A stretch of DNA of 64,000 nt from VRUE01 sp963712595. Lineage in GTDB: Bacteria > Actinomycetota > Thermoleophilia > Solirubrobacterales > 70-9. Every line of letters starts with the position of its first letter. Positions within the stretch are counted from its first letter, which is position 1. The DNA lies in contig CAVQIM010000001.1 of assembly GCA_963712595.1 (NCBI GenBank), forward strand, positions 744,001 through 808,000, written 5' to 3'. The notes under the pieces were generated by a model that did not search any database, was not told the DNA's origin, and was given only the letters and a program-made list of their open reading frames with translations. This document shows, one piece after another, positions 1-10,041 of this stretch. The translations under genes were made by a program, and so were the position numbers.

Positions 1-1
1 C

Positions 2-376
2 GAGGCCGCCGAGGCCTGGCGCATCCGCCGGGGCAAGTACGAACGCTGGCTGAAGGACCCCGACACCTTCTTCGTCATCGCCGAAGTCGCCAACGAGCCC
101 GTCGGCTACGCCTTCGTCACAGTCGGCCCCGGCTACGCGTCGTGGGCCACCGGCGAGCGCCTCGCCGAGCTGGAGACCCTCTCGGTGCTACCCGAGAGCC
201 GCGGCGGCGGCGTCGGCGCTGCCCTCCTCGACGCGGTTTGGAGCCGCCTCGCAACCCTGGGCGTCGAGGACATGGCGATCACCACGACGACGACCAACGT
301 CGACTCGCACCGTTTCTACGAGCGGGAGGGATTTCGCCAGCGCTTCGTCGTCTACCACGGCAAAGCACCTGGGTAG
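2..376 (+). CDS. GNAT-family N-acetyltransferase, C-terminal part
   Basis: The reading frame is open from the window edge, so the start lies upstream. The 124 visible residues end in a typical GNAT C-terminus: a beta strand ELETLSVLPE, then the acetyl-CoA pyrophosphate loop ESRGGGVGAALL (the RGxGxG/A motif), and a final strand and helix TTTNVDSHRFYEREGF, the usual 'N..A..FYEKxGF' signature. It should transfer an acyl group from acyl-CoA to an amine. The substrate cannot be told. It converges on the tetR gene 27 bp downstream. Confidence 0.85.
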   Translation, partial: EAAEAWRIRRGKYERWLKDPDTFFVIAEVANEPVGYAFVTVGPGYASWATGERLAELETLSVLPESRGGGVGAALLDAVWSRLATLGVEDMAITTTTTNVDSHRFYEREGFRQRFVVYHGKAPG

Positions 377-402
377 GTCATCCGTCGCTCGGCGGGGGCG
401 GA

Positions 403-1044
403 TCAGCCTTCGACCGAGCCCAGGGCGTCGTCGATAAAGGGACCGAGCAGCTCGCCGGCCTTGACGGCGACGGTCTCCGGCGGGTCGGTCGGGGCGGTGA
501 TGTAGCTGATTGCGAGTCGGACAAGGGACTCGGCGAGCAGGGCGGCCTTGGCGGCGGGGGCCTGCGGCCAGCCCTCCTGGATGGTCACAGTGAGGCGGGC
601 CGTGGCCCACTGCACAACCGGCATGCCCTGCGTGGTGACGAAGGGCAACATGCCGCCGGTGCCGTCGTCGCTGAGCAGGAGGCGGACGAGCGGGTCCTCG
701 CCGGCAGCGCGGAGGAACTTTTCCAGCGCCGCGCGGACGGCGCTGCGCGGATCGTCGAGGTGTTCGCGCACGGCGGCGTCGACGTCGTCGAGGAAGCGTT
801 CGCCCTCGTGGATGACGAAGGCCTGGCCAAACTCGTCGCGGCTACCGAACTCCTTGTAGAGGGTCTGGCGGCTGACCCCGGCGGTGCCGGCGATGTCGGA
901 CATCGTGATCTCCGACCAGGCACGGTTCTCCAGTTGGTCGCGGGCGGCGCCGAACAGCGTCTCGCGCAGGAGCTGGCGGGCGGCCTGCGGATAGGGCGTG
1001 CGGGTGGTGGCCACCGCGGGGATCGTGCCAGCCGTGGCGGTCAC
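403..1044 (-). CDS. TetR-family transcriptional regulator of the alkane operon
   Basis: The protein has 213 residues. An N-terminal helix-turn-helix at about residues 44-66 (TMSDIAGTAGVSRQTLYKEF) is the TetR signature, and the remaining all-helical part would be the ligand-binding and dimerisation domain. The GTG at 1044 is chosen because it overlaps the rubredoxin stop (GTGA). It is the last gene of alkB-rubredoxin-tetR, the arrangement in which TetR proteins (AlkU/AlkX type) repress alkane hydroxylase genes in actinobacteria. The inverted repeats upstream of alkB (2513-2570) are candidate operators. Regulation of alkB is inference from context. Confidence 0.85.
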   Translation of the reverse strand: MTATAGTIPAVATTRTPYPQAARQLLRETLFGAARDQLENRAWSEITMSDIAGTAGVSRQTLYKEFGSRDEFGQAFVIHEGERFLDDVDAAVREHLDDPRSAVRAALEKFLRAAGEDPLVRLLLSDDGTGGMLPFVTTQGMPVVQWATARLTVTIQEGWPQAPAAKAALLAESLVRLAISYITAPTDPPETVAVKAGELLGPFIDDALGSVEG

Positions 1045-1220
1045 CCCTCCGCGCCCCCGCCGACGGGCTCGAAGTCGACCTTGTCGCGGACCCCGCAATC
1101 GGGACAGGCCCAATCGTCGGGAACCTCGCTCCACGGGGTGCCGGCGGGAAACCCCTCGCGTGGGTGCCCCCGCTCCTCGTCATAGACGTAGCCGCAAGAA
1201 GGGCAGCGCCAGCGACTCAC
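1041..1220 (-). CDS. rubA: Rubredoxin, electron donor to alkane hydroxylase
   Basis: A 59-residue iron protein. Two CxxC knuckles, CPSCGYVYDEERG near residues 6-9 and CPDCG near 39-42, bind one Fe. The spacing and the intervening FPAGTPWSEVPDDWACP are diagnostic of AlkG-type rubredoxin. It should carry electrons from a rubredoxin reductase (not in this window) to AlkB. The GTG start at 1220 overlaps the stop of the 21-codon ORF upstream (GTGA), and its own stop overlaps the tetR start, so translation through the operon looks coupled. Confidence 0.95.
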   Translation of the reverse strand: MSRWRCPSCGYVYDEERGHPREGFPAGTPWSEVPDDWACPDCGVRDKVDFEPVGGGAEG

Positions 1221-1282
1221 TGCACGCCCTTCCGGTGCGCGTTATGGGGGCATAGACCGCAAAAGGCGCACCGGAAGCTCAT
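1217..1282 (-). CDS. Tiny coupled ORF between alkB and rubredoxin (MSFRCAF family, copy 1)
   Basis: A 21-codon frame starting MSFRCAFCGLC. Its ATG overlaps the alkB stop (ATGA) and its TGA overlaps the rubredoxin GTG, so it exactly fills the gap. A second copy with similar DNA lies at 24696-24779, again between two operon genes with overlaps at both ends. The DNA is also an inverted repeat (arms 1229-1240 and 1266-1277). It may therefore be a translated micro-peptide or a palindromic element that happens to keep ribosomes running. I cannot separate these from one genome. Confidence 0.4.
   Translation of the reverse strand: MSFRCAFCGLCPHNAHRKGVQ
1229..1282 (-). repeat. Palindromic interspersed repeat, copy 1
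   Basis: A perfect 12-bp inverted repeat (CTTCCGGTGCGC and its complement) surrounds a 25-nt centre. Most of the 54 positions match the element at 24726-24779, which has the same orientation relative to its genes. Confidence 0.7.
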
Positions 1283-2472
1283 CGGGCGGGCGCCCCGTAG
1301 CGGGCGAGGACGCGGCGCCGGGCGCGCGGCTGGATATTGGCGCGGGTGACGTCGCCGCCGTAGTGCTCGACCAGGCGCGGGTCCATCACCCGGCGCCAGA
1401 GCGGCGGGACCCAGGCGAGCACGATCATTCCGGCGTAACCGGTTGGCAGCTGCGGCGCCTCTTCGACGTGGCGCAGCGCCTGGTAGCGGCGGGTCGGATT
1501 GGCGTGGTGGTCGCTGTGCCGCTGCAGGTGGTAGAGGAGGACGTTGGAGGCGACGTTGTTGCTGTTCCAGCTGTGTTCGGGGAGGCAGCGCTCGTAGCGG
1601 CCGTCCTCCTTCCTCTGGCGCAGCAGGCCGTAGTGCTCGAGGTAGTTGACGACCTCCAGCAGCGAGAAGCCCAGCACCGCCTGGATCAGCAGGTAGGGCA
1701 GGACGACCGGGCCGAAGGCGATCGCCAGCGCGGCGAACAGGACCACGGTCATCGCCCAGGCGCCGAGGATGTCGTTGCGCAGGGTCCAGTGCGACTTGCC
1801 GAGGCGATCGAGGCGGGCGCACTCGATACCCCAGGCGGAGCGCAGGCTGCCGGAAACGGTGCGCGGCAGGAAGGCCCAGAAGCTCTCCCCCAGCCGCGAG
1901 CTGGCGGGATCCTCGGGCGTGGCGACGCGGACGTGGTGGCCGCGGTTGTGCTCGATGAAGAAGTGGCCGTAGCCGGTCTGCGCCAGCGCCACCCGGCTTA
2001 GCCAGCGCTCCATGTTGTCGCGCTTGTGGCCGAGCTCGTGGGCGGTGTTGATCGCGATCCCGCCGACCACGCCCATCGTCAGCGCCAGGCCGAGGCTCTC
2101 CGCCACCGAGAGGTCGCCGCTCGACCAGAGCCAACAGGCCAAGACGAGACCCGCGTACTGGACTGGGACGAAGAGGTAGGTGCACCAGCGGTAGTAGCGA
2201 TCCTGCTCCAGCCACTTGAGGATGCTGTCGGGCGGGTTGCTCGGGTCCACCCCGATCGCGACGTCGAGCAGGGGGAAGACGCCGAAGACGAGCAGCGGCC
2301 CGAAGTACCAGAAGGGCTCGAAGCCGGTGATCTCGACGCTGGCCCAGGCGATGAAGGGCCCGAAGGGAATGACCAGGCCAAGCAGCCAGGCGTAGCGCTT
2401 CGCATCCTTCCAGGTGGCCGGATTGAGCTCGATCGCCGGCCCATGGTCATGACTATGACTGGCAGCCTCCAT
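1279..2472 (-). CDS. alkB: Alkane 1-monooxygenase (membrane non-heme diiron hydroxylase)
   Basis: The 397-residue membrane protein should hydroxylate the terminal methyl of n-alkanes using O2 and rubredoxin electrons. All the conserved histidine boxes are present: HELGHK (about 145-150), the HNRGHHVRVATPEDPASSR block (about 175-193), LQRHSDHH followed by ANPTRRYQ (about 316-333), and the signature NYLEHYGL (about 276-283). Hydrophobic segments occur in the first 150 residues and near 240-280. The ATG at 2472 is preferred over an upstream ATG because AGGAGG lies 7 nt before it. It begins the operon with rubredoxin and tetR. Confidence 0.96.
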   Translation of the reverse strand: MEAASHSHDHGPAIELNPATWKDAKRYAWLLGLVIPFGPFIAWASVEITGFEPFWYFGPLLVFGVFPLLDVAIGVDPSNPPDSILKWLEQDRYYRWCTYLFVPVQYAGLVLACWLWSSGDLSVAESLGLALTMGVVGGIAINTAHELGHKRDNMERWLSRVALAQTGYGHFFIEHNRGHHVRVATPEDPASSRLGESFWAFLPRTVSGSLRSAWGIECARLDRLGKSHWTLRNDILGAWAMTVVLFAALAIAFGPVVLPYLLIQAVLGFSLLEVVNYLEHYGLLRQRKEDGRYERCLPEHSWNSNNVASNVLLYHLQRHSDHHANPTRRYQALRHVEEAPQLPTGYAGMIVLAWVPPLWRRVMDPRLVEHYGGDVTRANIQPRARRRVLARYGAPAR

Positions 2473-2512
2473 ACAAATCCTCCTTGTCAAATCCCTGGAC
2501 TACGTGCCCTTA

Positions 2513-2570
2513 ATTGACAAAGTAACGGAAATTGTCAATCCCTGCAACAAGAACTCGCTGTTTGTTGCAG
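2513..2570. promoter_or_regulatory. Two inverted repeats upstream of alkB (candidate TetR operators)
   Basis: ATTGACAA (2513-2520) faces TTGTCAAT (2532-2539), and CTGCAACAA (2542-2550) faces TTGTTGCAG (2562-2570). Both have arms of 8-9 bp separated by 11 bp and lie 40-100 bp before the alkB start in otherwise AT-richer DNA. Repression by the operon's TetR protein is inferred. Confidence 0.6.
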
Positions 2571-2583
2571 GGGGAGGCTAGAT

Positions 2584-2738
2584 GACCGACTGCGCATTGA
2601 CGTGCTCGCAGGGGCGCGCCTGGCCAAGCCGGGCGGTGCGCGCGGCCGCCGCGCGTAGCAGCGCTACGCGCAAGGCCGTGCGTGCCGATCCAGCGCCGCG
2701 CCAGGCGTGCCCCCGCGGGTGCGGCAATCGCAGTCGTT
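2584..2738. repeat. Long imperfect hairpin in the alkB-secG intergenic region
   Basis: Nested arms pair across 155 bp: 2584-2599 with 2724-2738, 2607-2624 with 2700-2717 (16 of 18), and a perfect central hairpin at 2651-2671. There is no T-run. It fills most of the space between the alkB promoter region and the secG -10 box. It could be a cruciform, a transcription barrier or a folded RNA. Confidence 0.6.
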
Positions 2739-2742
2739 CATC

Positions 2743-2748
2743 TAGACT
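2743..2748 (+). promoter_or_regulatory. -10 box for leaderless secG transcript
   Basis: TAGACT lies 8 nt before the secG GTG with no Shine-Dalgarno sequence between, so transcription probably starts at or next to the start codon. Confidence 0.6.
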
Positions 2749-2756
2749 CCCTCCCC

Positions 2757-2977
2757 GTGTACACGCTGCTCGCCATCCTCCAGGTGATCATCTCCGGGGT
2801 CCTGATCTTCCTGATCCTGCTTCACTCGGGCAAAGACGCCGGCCTCTCAGGCGCTTTCGGGATCGGCGGCGGCGGAAGCGCCTTCGGCGGTGGCTCGATG
2901 GTCGAGCGCAACCTCGACCGCGCAACCGTCTTCTTCGCGGTCCTCTTCGCGCTCAACACGGTAGTTCTGCTGAAGAT

Positions 2978-2981
<4 letters not shown>
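2757..2981 (+). CDS. secG: Preprotein translocase subunit SecG
   Basis: The 74-residue protein has the SecG plan: one N-terminal transmembrane helix (TLLAILQVIISGVLIFLILL), a cytoplasmic loop rich in Gly with the conserved GLSGAFG and FGG, and a second helix near the C-terminus (ATVFFAVLFALNTVVLL). SecG assists the SecYEG channel. The GTG is chosen from the -10 box just upstream and the usual SecG length. Its TAG stop shares the sequence CTAG with the stop of convergent ccmF. Confidence 0.93.
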
Positions 2982-5381
<2,400 letters not shown>

Positions 5382-5392
<11 letters not shown>

Positions 5393-5783
5393 TCGAGGTG
5401 GTGAACTTCGACGGACACTTGGTCACCAGTGTGTCCGGTTCGCCGACGAAGACGCCGTGGGCGACCTCGCCGGTGAGGACGATCTCGCGACCGCCGCGGA
5501 AGGGACCGGGAACGGTGCCGCTATAGGCGACGGGAAGGCTGGGACCGCTGCCCTCGCGATCGACGACGCGGAAGCGCAGCTCCCCCCCGTGATGCTGAAT
5601 CGAGCCCGGCACGACCCTGCCGGTCAGGTCGTAGCTCGTGCCCGGCGCGGCGCTGAGCAACTGCGAGGGCTGCTTCGCCTCGGTCGAGGCGCTGAAGGAC
5701 GTGTAGACGAGCGCCACCGCGAGCAGCACAGCGACGCTGAGCGCGACCACGAGCCGGATCTTCCGCTTGCGCTGGGGGTCCAC
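5382..5783 (-). CDS. ccmE: Cytochrome c maturation heme chaperone CcmE (cysteine-type)
   Basis: The 133-residue protein has an N-terminal signal anchor (KIRLVVALSVAVLLAVALVYTSF) and an OB-fold domain (YDLTGRVVPGS ... VVDREGS ... VPGPFRGGREIVLTGEV). The heme-binding region near the C-terminus reads TLVTKCPSKF. This replaces the HxxxY of proteobacterial CcmE and resembles the CxxxY of archaeal and Desulfovibrio-type CcmE, with Phe in place of Tyr. The GTG at 5783 fits the membrane anchor and follows a GATAAT -10 box. It would carry heme to CcmF encoded next. Confidence 0.9.
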
Positions 5784-5793
5784 GGGATTCGGG

Positions 5794-5799
5794 ATTATC
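5794..5799 (-). promoter_or_regulatory. -10 box for ccmE
   Basis: On the minus strand GATAAT lies 10 nt before the GTG of ccmE and no ribosome-binding site intervenes, consistent with a leaderless transcript. Confidence 0.55.
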
Positions 5800-5814
5800 G
5801 CAAGGTGGGTTGGG

Positions 5815-5882
5815 GGGCGAGTGGGCGGGGGTCGGCGGACGCGCTTCGCGCTGAGTGTCCGCCGACCCCCGCCCACTCGCCC
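5815..5882. repeat. Perfect 26-bp-arm hairpin between divergent genes
   Basis: Arms 5815-5840 and 5857-5882 are perfectly complementary around a 16-nt loop. The position between the ccmE promoter and the dehydrogenase start argues against a simple transcription terminator. Confidence 0.75.
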
Positions 5883-5920
5883 CTGCCCACGCTCTGGCGA
5901 GCACATGGGAGAATCGGCGC

Positions 5921-6625
5921 ATGAGCGACGACCCAGTGCTGCTGATTACGGGAGCTTCAAGCGGTATCGGTGCTGCCACCGCGCGGGCTGCGGCCGCGAA
6001 CTACCGGTTGTTGCTGGCGGCGCGGCGGTTGGAGGAGCTGGAGGAGCTCGCGGCTGAGCTCGGTGGCCCCGAGCGGGCGCTGGCGGTGCGCTGCGACGTC
6101 ACCGAGTGGGATCAGGTCGAGGCGATGGCGGCGGCTGCGATCGAGGGGTTCGGCCGCATCGACGCCGTCTTTGCAAATGCGGGTTTCGGTGCCTCGCGCG
6201 GCTTCCTCGAGGAGTCGGTCGAGCACTGGCGCTCGATGGTCCTCACCAACGTCTACGGCGTCGCGCTGACGATCCGCGCCACCCTCCCCCACCTGCTCGA
6301 GCGCGGCGACGGTCACTTCATCGTCACCAGCTCGGTTGCGGGACGCCGGGCGCTGCCCGGCTCGCTCTACTCGGCGACCAAGTGGGCGGCGACGGCGATC
6401 GGCGAGGCGCTGCGGGCCGAGCTGCGCCAGATGCACGAGAACCGCGACATCCGCGTCACCTTGATCGAGCCGGGGATGACCGACACTCCCTTCTTCGACA
6501 ACCGACCGGGCGAGTGGGCGCTGCGCGACGACGACATCGCCAAAGCGGTGATCTTCGCCCTAGAGCAGCGCCCTGGCGTCGACGTCAACGAGATCCTGAT
6601 CCGCCCCACGAGCCAGCCGATCTAA
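5921..6625 (+). CDS. Short-chain dehydrogenase/reductase
   Basis: The 234-residue classical SDR has the NAD(P)-binding TGASSGIG motif near the N-terminus, an ANAG motif (VFANAGFG), and the catalytic Ser-Tyr-Lys set (TSSVAGRRALPGSLYSATKWA, that is S...YxxxK). The loop after Tyr is EPGMTDTPFF. It is an oxidoreductase of unknown substrate. The ATG at 5921 gives the usual SDR N-terminus directly before the Rossmann motif. Confidence 0.93.
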   Translation: MSDDPVLLITGASSGIGAATARAAAANYRLLLAARRLEELEELAAELGGPERALAVRCDVTEWDQVEAMAAAAIEGFGRIDAVFANAGFGASRGFLEESVEHWRSMVLTNVYGVALTIRATLPHLLERGDGHFIVTSSVAGRRALPGSLYSATKWAATAIGEALRAELRQMHENRDIRVTLIEPGMTDTPFFDNRPGEWALRDDDIAKAVIFALEQRPGVDVNEILIRPTSQPI

Positions 6626-6644
6626 GACCGGCTCCCCCGGCTCC

Positions 6645-9476
6645 CTAGCCGCGGTGCCGCCGCTTGCCCTTCTTGCCCTTGCAGGGAGCCCGCAGCTTCG
6701 GGCGCTGGTTTGAGCGCTTTCCGTTCTGCGCTTTGAACTTTGCGATCACCCGGTACTTGCGGGCGCACAGGTTGGTCGAGTTGACCAGCAGGCCCCTCTT
6801 TTTCTTCCCGCCCCTGACCGTCAGCGTGAACTTGGAGACCGGCACGTCCGGAACGGTGCCGAAGGTGGTGCGGATGCGGCCTTTGACGCTGTCGATCCTG
6901 CCGGCGAGGTCGATCTCCACCTGGCCGCGCAGCGCCGCGACCATGTCCGGAAGTTCGTTGTTGGAGGAGCGCAGGTAGACCGGGCCCTTCAGAGGTCCGT
7001 CCAGCAGCGGCGTCTCGGCCGTCGCGTAACCGTAGATCGAGCTCTTAGGGCAGTCGTTGGCAGCGAACTGCACCCGCGTGCAGACGTTGGCGAGGCTTGC
7101 CTGTTCGAGGAACAGCGGCTTCGGCAGGGTAACGGCGGCGCGGCCGATGTTGGCGTCGCCAGAGCGGGCGATCAGCGTCGCCCGCAGCTTCGGGCTCTTG
7201 GCGCGCCGGGTGCCGCCGAAGACCCGCATGTAGAGCTTCGGCTTGAAGTCGAGCTTCTCGCAATCGTTGACCTGGAACGGCACCGAGACCGACCTGGAGG
7301 TGAAGGCGGCCGGGTCGACCGGGTTGCCACCGCCGCCGTGCAGCGTCCCCCCCACCGCCAGCGGCGAGCAGTTGGTCGGGTTGAGCGAGAACTTGTCGCG
7401 GTCGATCCTGACCACGACCGAGCGGACGTCGAGCGTGGCGCCGCCGAAGACGTGCGGCACCGGGTCGGAGACGGCGTGGACCTGCGCGCTTTCGGGATCG
7501 ACGAACAGCGCCACCCTCACCACGACCGAGCCGAGATCGAAAGGCCCGGCCGTGGCGGGGGTGATCACTGCCAGGGAAAGGGGGGCGCCGTGGTAGGGCC
7601 CCGAGAGGAAGGCTTTGCCGTTGTTGATGTGAAACGGCTCCGGTCCGCTGCCGACGGTGACCGAGGCGCTGCCGACGAGGCTCGATTTGGGGCAACTCGA
7701 GTCAGCAGCCTCGGCGGCGCCGGCATTGGCCGCCGCGGCCGCGAGCGCGGCACGGGGGCAGTAGCGCACGCCGGCCAGCTTGGCGGAGAGGCCCGGCGGC
7801 AGATCGACGTCGATCCCCTTCAGCTCCTGGTTGCCGTCGGAGCGCCCGACGTTGACGACGAAGTGGGTGAAGGCTCCACCCTTGGAGTTCGTCGAGCGGG
7901 CGGCGAAGCTCGGGGCAAAGGGGCGATCGCCGAGGGTTTTCGCGCAGGGCCCGCCGCCCGGAGCGCTGCTGAGCACGAACCCGCCCGAGGGCGTCGCGGC
8001 GGCGTTGCCCGACCAGGGCGTCATCTGGCTCGTCGTCGTGTTCGGCCCGCAGATCCCGGGGCTCGTCAGCGGCGCCTTCGGGCCGCCGTCGAACTGGAGG
8101 CGGAAGGAGCTGAACGGCACCTGCGGATTCTCGGCGAAGGTCGTGGTCAGCTGCCCGGTCTGGGGATCGGCGCTGACGTTGCCGATCAGCCGCACCGATA
8201 TCCCGTAGCGGGACGACTCGGCGTCGACGAAGATCCGGTACTCGTCGCCGGAGGTCGGGTCGCGGCTGAGCTGCTGGCCGAGGTAGACGTTGCCATTGAG
8301 CGAGCCGTCGGGGAGTGGCGGCGTGTCGATCGCGACCGTGCCGACCTTCGAGGCCGGCGGACAGGCGACCGGCGCCGTCGTTCCCTTGCCGAGCTGGGCG
8401 TCGGTGCAGGCGACGAGTCCGTTGGCGGCCGAGGGATTGAGGCCCATGCCCTGCGCGAGCGCGACCTTCGCCGTCCTCAGGTACGACTGGGCTTGGGTTC
8501 CAGGGTTCGGTTCGAACGGGACGTTGACGGTTACCTTGGCGCCAGCGGGCGAATCCGTCTGGGCCGTTCCAGGCTCGACCCCGACCGACGGGCCGAAGGG
8601 GATCGTGTTGCATTCGCGCGGCATCGTCCCCGGTGGCAGCGGCGACTCGATCAAGGGCGAGCCGGCCGGGAAGGCGGGATCGGGTTCCTCGTAGGAGTCA
8701 GCGCGCAGATAGGTCGAGTAGACGTGCTCGAACGGGGATTGCGCTGGGTCGTTGCAGGTAGTCGGCGTGGTGATGAAGCTGCCGTCACCGGCCCGGCCGT
8801 TGAAGACCAGGCGGTTTTTCAGCAGGCGCACTTTCAGCAGTACGCCTGCGGGCCCCACCGGCAGGCCTTCCTCTTCCAGGTTGACGGCGTGGATCGTGAA
8901 CCCCTCGTGGTAGTCGCCGTCCCAGGCGATGTTGGCTTCGAGGTAGACGTCGGTGCCGAGCAGGCTGAAACCGAAGCGCGCCGGCTCGCCCTGGTTGGGG
9001 ACGACGTTGTAGACGGGGACATCAAGCGGCACCGGCAGGCCGAGGAGGTCGGAGACGATCACTTTGCTTTCGCCCACCAGCGCTCCCAGCGGACAGGTCG
9101 TGCTGTCGGGATGTTGCCCTTCCCCCACGGCGCACTGCGGGGTGGCCTGCGGGTTGACCGAGAGCCCCTTGGGAAGGTCGACCCGGATGGTCTTCAGGTT
9201 GCCGACGGGCGATTCGTTCGGAGGCCCGTGCTTGACGATGATCTGGGTGAAGCCGACAGGCGGGTGGCCGCCCGCCTGTTCGAACCACTGCGGAGGGGTG
9301 TCCACCGAGCACGGGGGGGTATCGAGGGTGCAGGTCCCCGCCTGCCAGCCGTCGTCGGTCTGGTGCGGTTCGTGCTGCGGGGCGATGATGTCGGCCGCCC
9401 GTGCCGACGGCACGATCGCCATGGCCAGCACCCCAACGAGCGCGGCAAACCTAGAAACCCCTGCTCCTGCGCCCAT
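6645..9476 (-). CDS. Large exported protein with Cys-Pro repeat motifs, function unknown
   Basis: The 943 residues begin with a clear signal peptide (VSRFAALVGVLAMAIVPSARA, cleavage after ARA). The mature part repeats a motif of the type 'C..CPxxSxxG.....PLxGxVYL': CPLGALVGESKV, CPPASKVGTV with GSLNGNVYL, CPKSSLVGSASV and CPKSSIYGYATA with GPLKGPVYL. Most copies are preceded by a VDLPxGL element (VDLPKGLSVNP, VDLPPGLSAKL). The C-terminus is very basic (Lys/Arg-rich, ending RRHRG). I recognise it as a type common in Solirubrobacterales-like genomes but know no function. A cell-surface or matrix role is only a guess. GGAAGGAG precedes the ATG. Confidence 0.8.
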   Translation of the reverse strand: MGAGAGVSRFAALVGVLAMAIVPSARAADIIAPQHEPHQTDDGWQAGTCTLDTPPCSVDTPPQWFEQAGGHPPVGFTQIIVKHGPPNESPVGNLKTIRVDLPKGLSVNPQATPQCAVGEGQHPDSTTCPLGALVGESKVIVSDLLGLPVPLDVPVYNVVPNQGEPARFGFSLLGTDVYLEANIAWDGDYHEGFTIHAVNLEEEGLPVGPAGVLLKVRLLKNRLVFNGRAGDGSFITTPTTCNDPAQSPFEHVYSTYLRADSYEEPDPAFPAGSPLIESPLPPGTMPRECNTIPFGPSVGVEPGTAQTDSPAGAKVTVNVPFEPNPGTQAQSYLRTAKVALAQGMGLNPSAANGLVACTDAQLGKGTTAPVACPPASKVGTVAIDTPPLPDGSLNGNVYLGQQLSRDPTSGDEYRIFVDAESSRYGISVRLIGNVSADPQTGQLTTTFAENPQVPFSSFRLQFDGGPKAPLTSPGICGPNTTTSQMTPWSGNAAATPSGGFVLSSAPGGGPCAKTLGDRPFAPSFAARSTNSKGGAFTHFVVNVGRSDGNQELKGIDVDLPPGLSAKLAGVRYCPRAALAAAAANAGAAEAADSSCPKSSLVGSASVTVGSGPEPFHINNGKAFLSGPYHGAPLSLAVITPATAGPFDLGSVVVRVALFVDPESAQVHAVSDPVPHVFGGATLDVRSVVVRIDRDKFSLNPTNCSPLAVGGTLHGGGGNPVDPAAFTSRSVSVPFQVNDCEKLDFKPKLYMRVFGGTRRAKSPKLRATLIARSGDANIGRAAVTLPKPLFLEQASLANVCTRVQFAANDCPKSSIYGYATAETPLLDGPLKGPVYLRSSNNELPDMVAALRGQVEIDLAGRIDSVKGRIRTTFGTVPDVPVSKFTLTVRGGKKKRGLLVNSTNLCARKYRVIAKFKAQNGKRSNQRPKLRAPCKGKKGKRRHRG

Positions 9477-9577
9477 TCAAGTCTCCTTCCCAAAGAGCAT
9501 CCTGGACCAGATTACCCGATTTTCACTATCTAGACTAGTATTTCTTGGTATTGATCCCTCAACAATTGGAGGTAGCC

Positions 9578-9910
9578 ATGAACTGGCAGCTTCTCGCCCG
9601 AGCCAATACCCACCCCCTCCGCATCTCAATCCTGGAAGTCCTCGGCATGGACGGCGGGCGGACGCTCTCCCCCAGCGACCTCAGCTACGAGCTGCGCACG
9701 CCGCTCAGCAACGTCAACTACCACGTCACCGAGCTGTTCCGGACAGGCTTGGTCGAGCTGGCGGGCGAACGCCGGGTCCGCGGCGCCACCGAGCACTTCT
9801 ACCGCGAGGTCAAGGGCGCAGACCCCGGCATGAGCCTCAGCTCTCACAACGGTCGCCGACGCGCCGGGCACGCGCCTCGCTCCGGGGTCGCCGCACGCGG
9901 AGGTAGGTGA
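9578..9910 (+). CDS. Winged-helix (ArsR-like) transcriptional regulator
   Basis: The 110-residue protein starts ANTHPLRISILEVLG and continues with a winged helix (SPSDLSYELRTPLSNVNYHVTELFRTGLVELAGERRVRGATEHFYR), the ArsR/HTH_20 pattern in which the domain reads 'HPxRxxIL ... YHvxxLxxxGLV'. GGAGG lies 7 nt before the ATG at 9578. The tail after about residue 88 is low in predicted structure (Gly, Arg, Ser). It is divergent from the exported repeat protein, whose promoter region it shares, so it may control that gene. This is inference. Confidence 0.8.
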   Translation: MNWQLLARANTHPLRISILEVLGMDGGRTLSPSDLSYELRTPLSNVNYHVTELFRTGLVELAGERRVRGATEHFYREVKGADPGMSLSSHNGRRRAGHAPRSGVAARGGR

Positions 9911-10041
9911 TAGCGCGACCGAGCTCGTGACGTTGGCTCGACGGCGAGGAGGACCGGGGTCGCGCTCCGAGACGGCGCGGGGCGCGATTTAGCCGGAGAC
10001 CACGACCAGACGAGAGCCGCGAAGGGTGGTCAAAGGTGGGA

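Noticed and set aside
5855..5920. Upstream start for the short-chain dehydrogenase
   Set aside because: It would read through half of the perfect hairpin. The ATG at 5921 places the Rossmann motif correctly.
7338..9533. 731-codon open frame on the plus strand opposite the exported repeat protein
   Set aside because: It is rich in Arg, Gly, Asp and Ala without domain motifs and follows the GC-skewed third positions of the opposite gene, whose signal peptide and repeats are clear.
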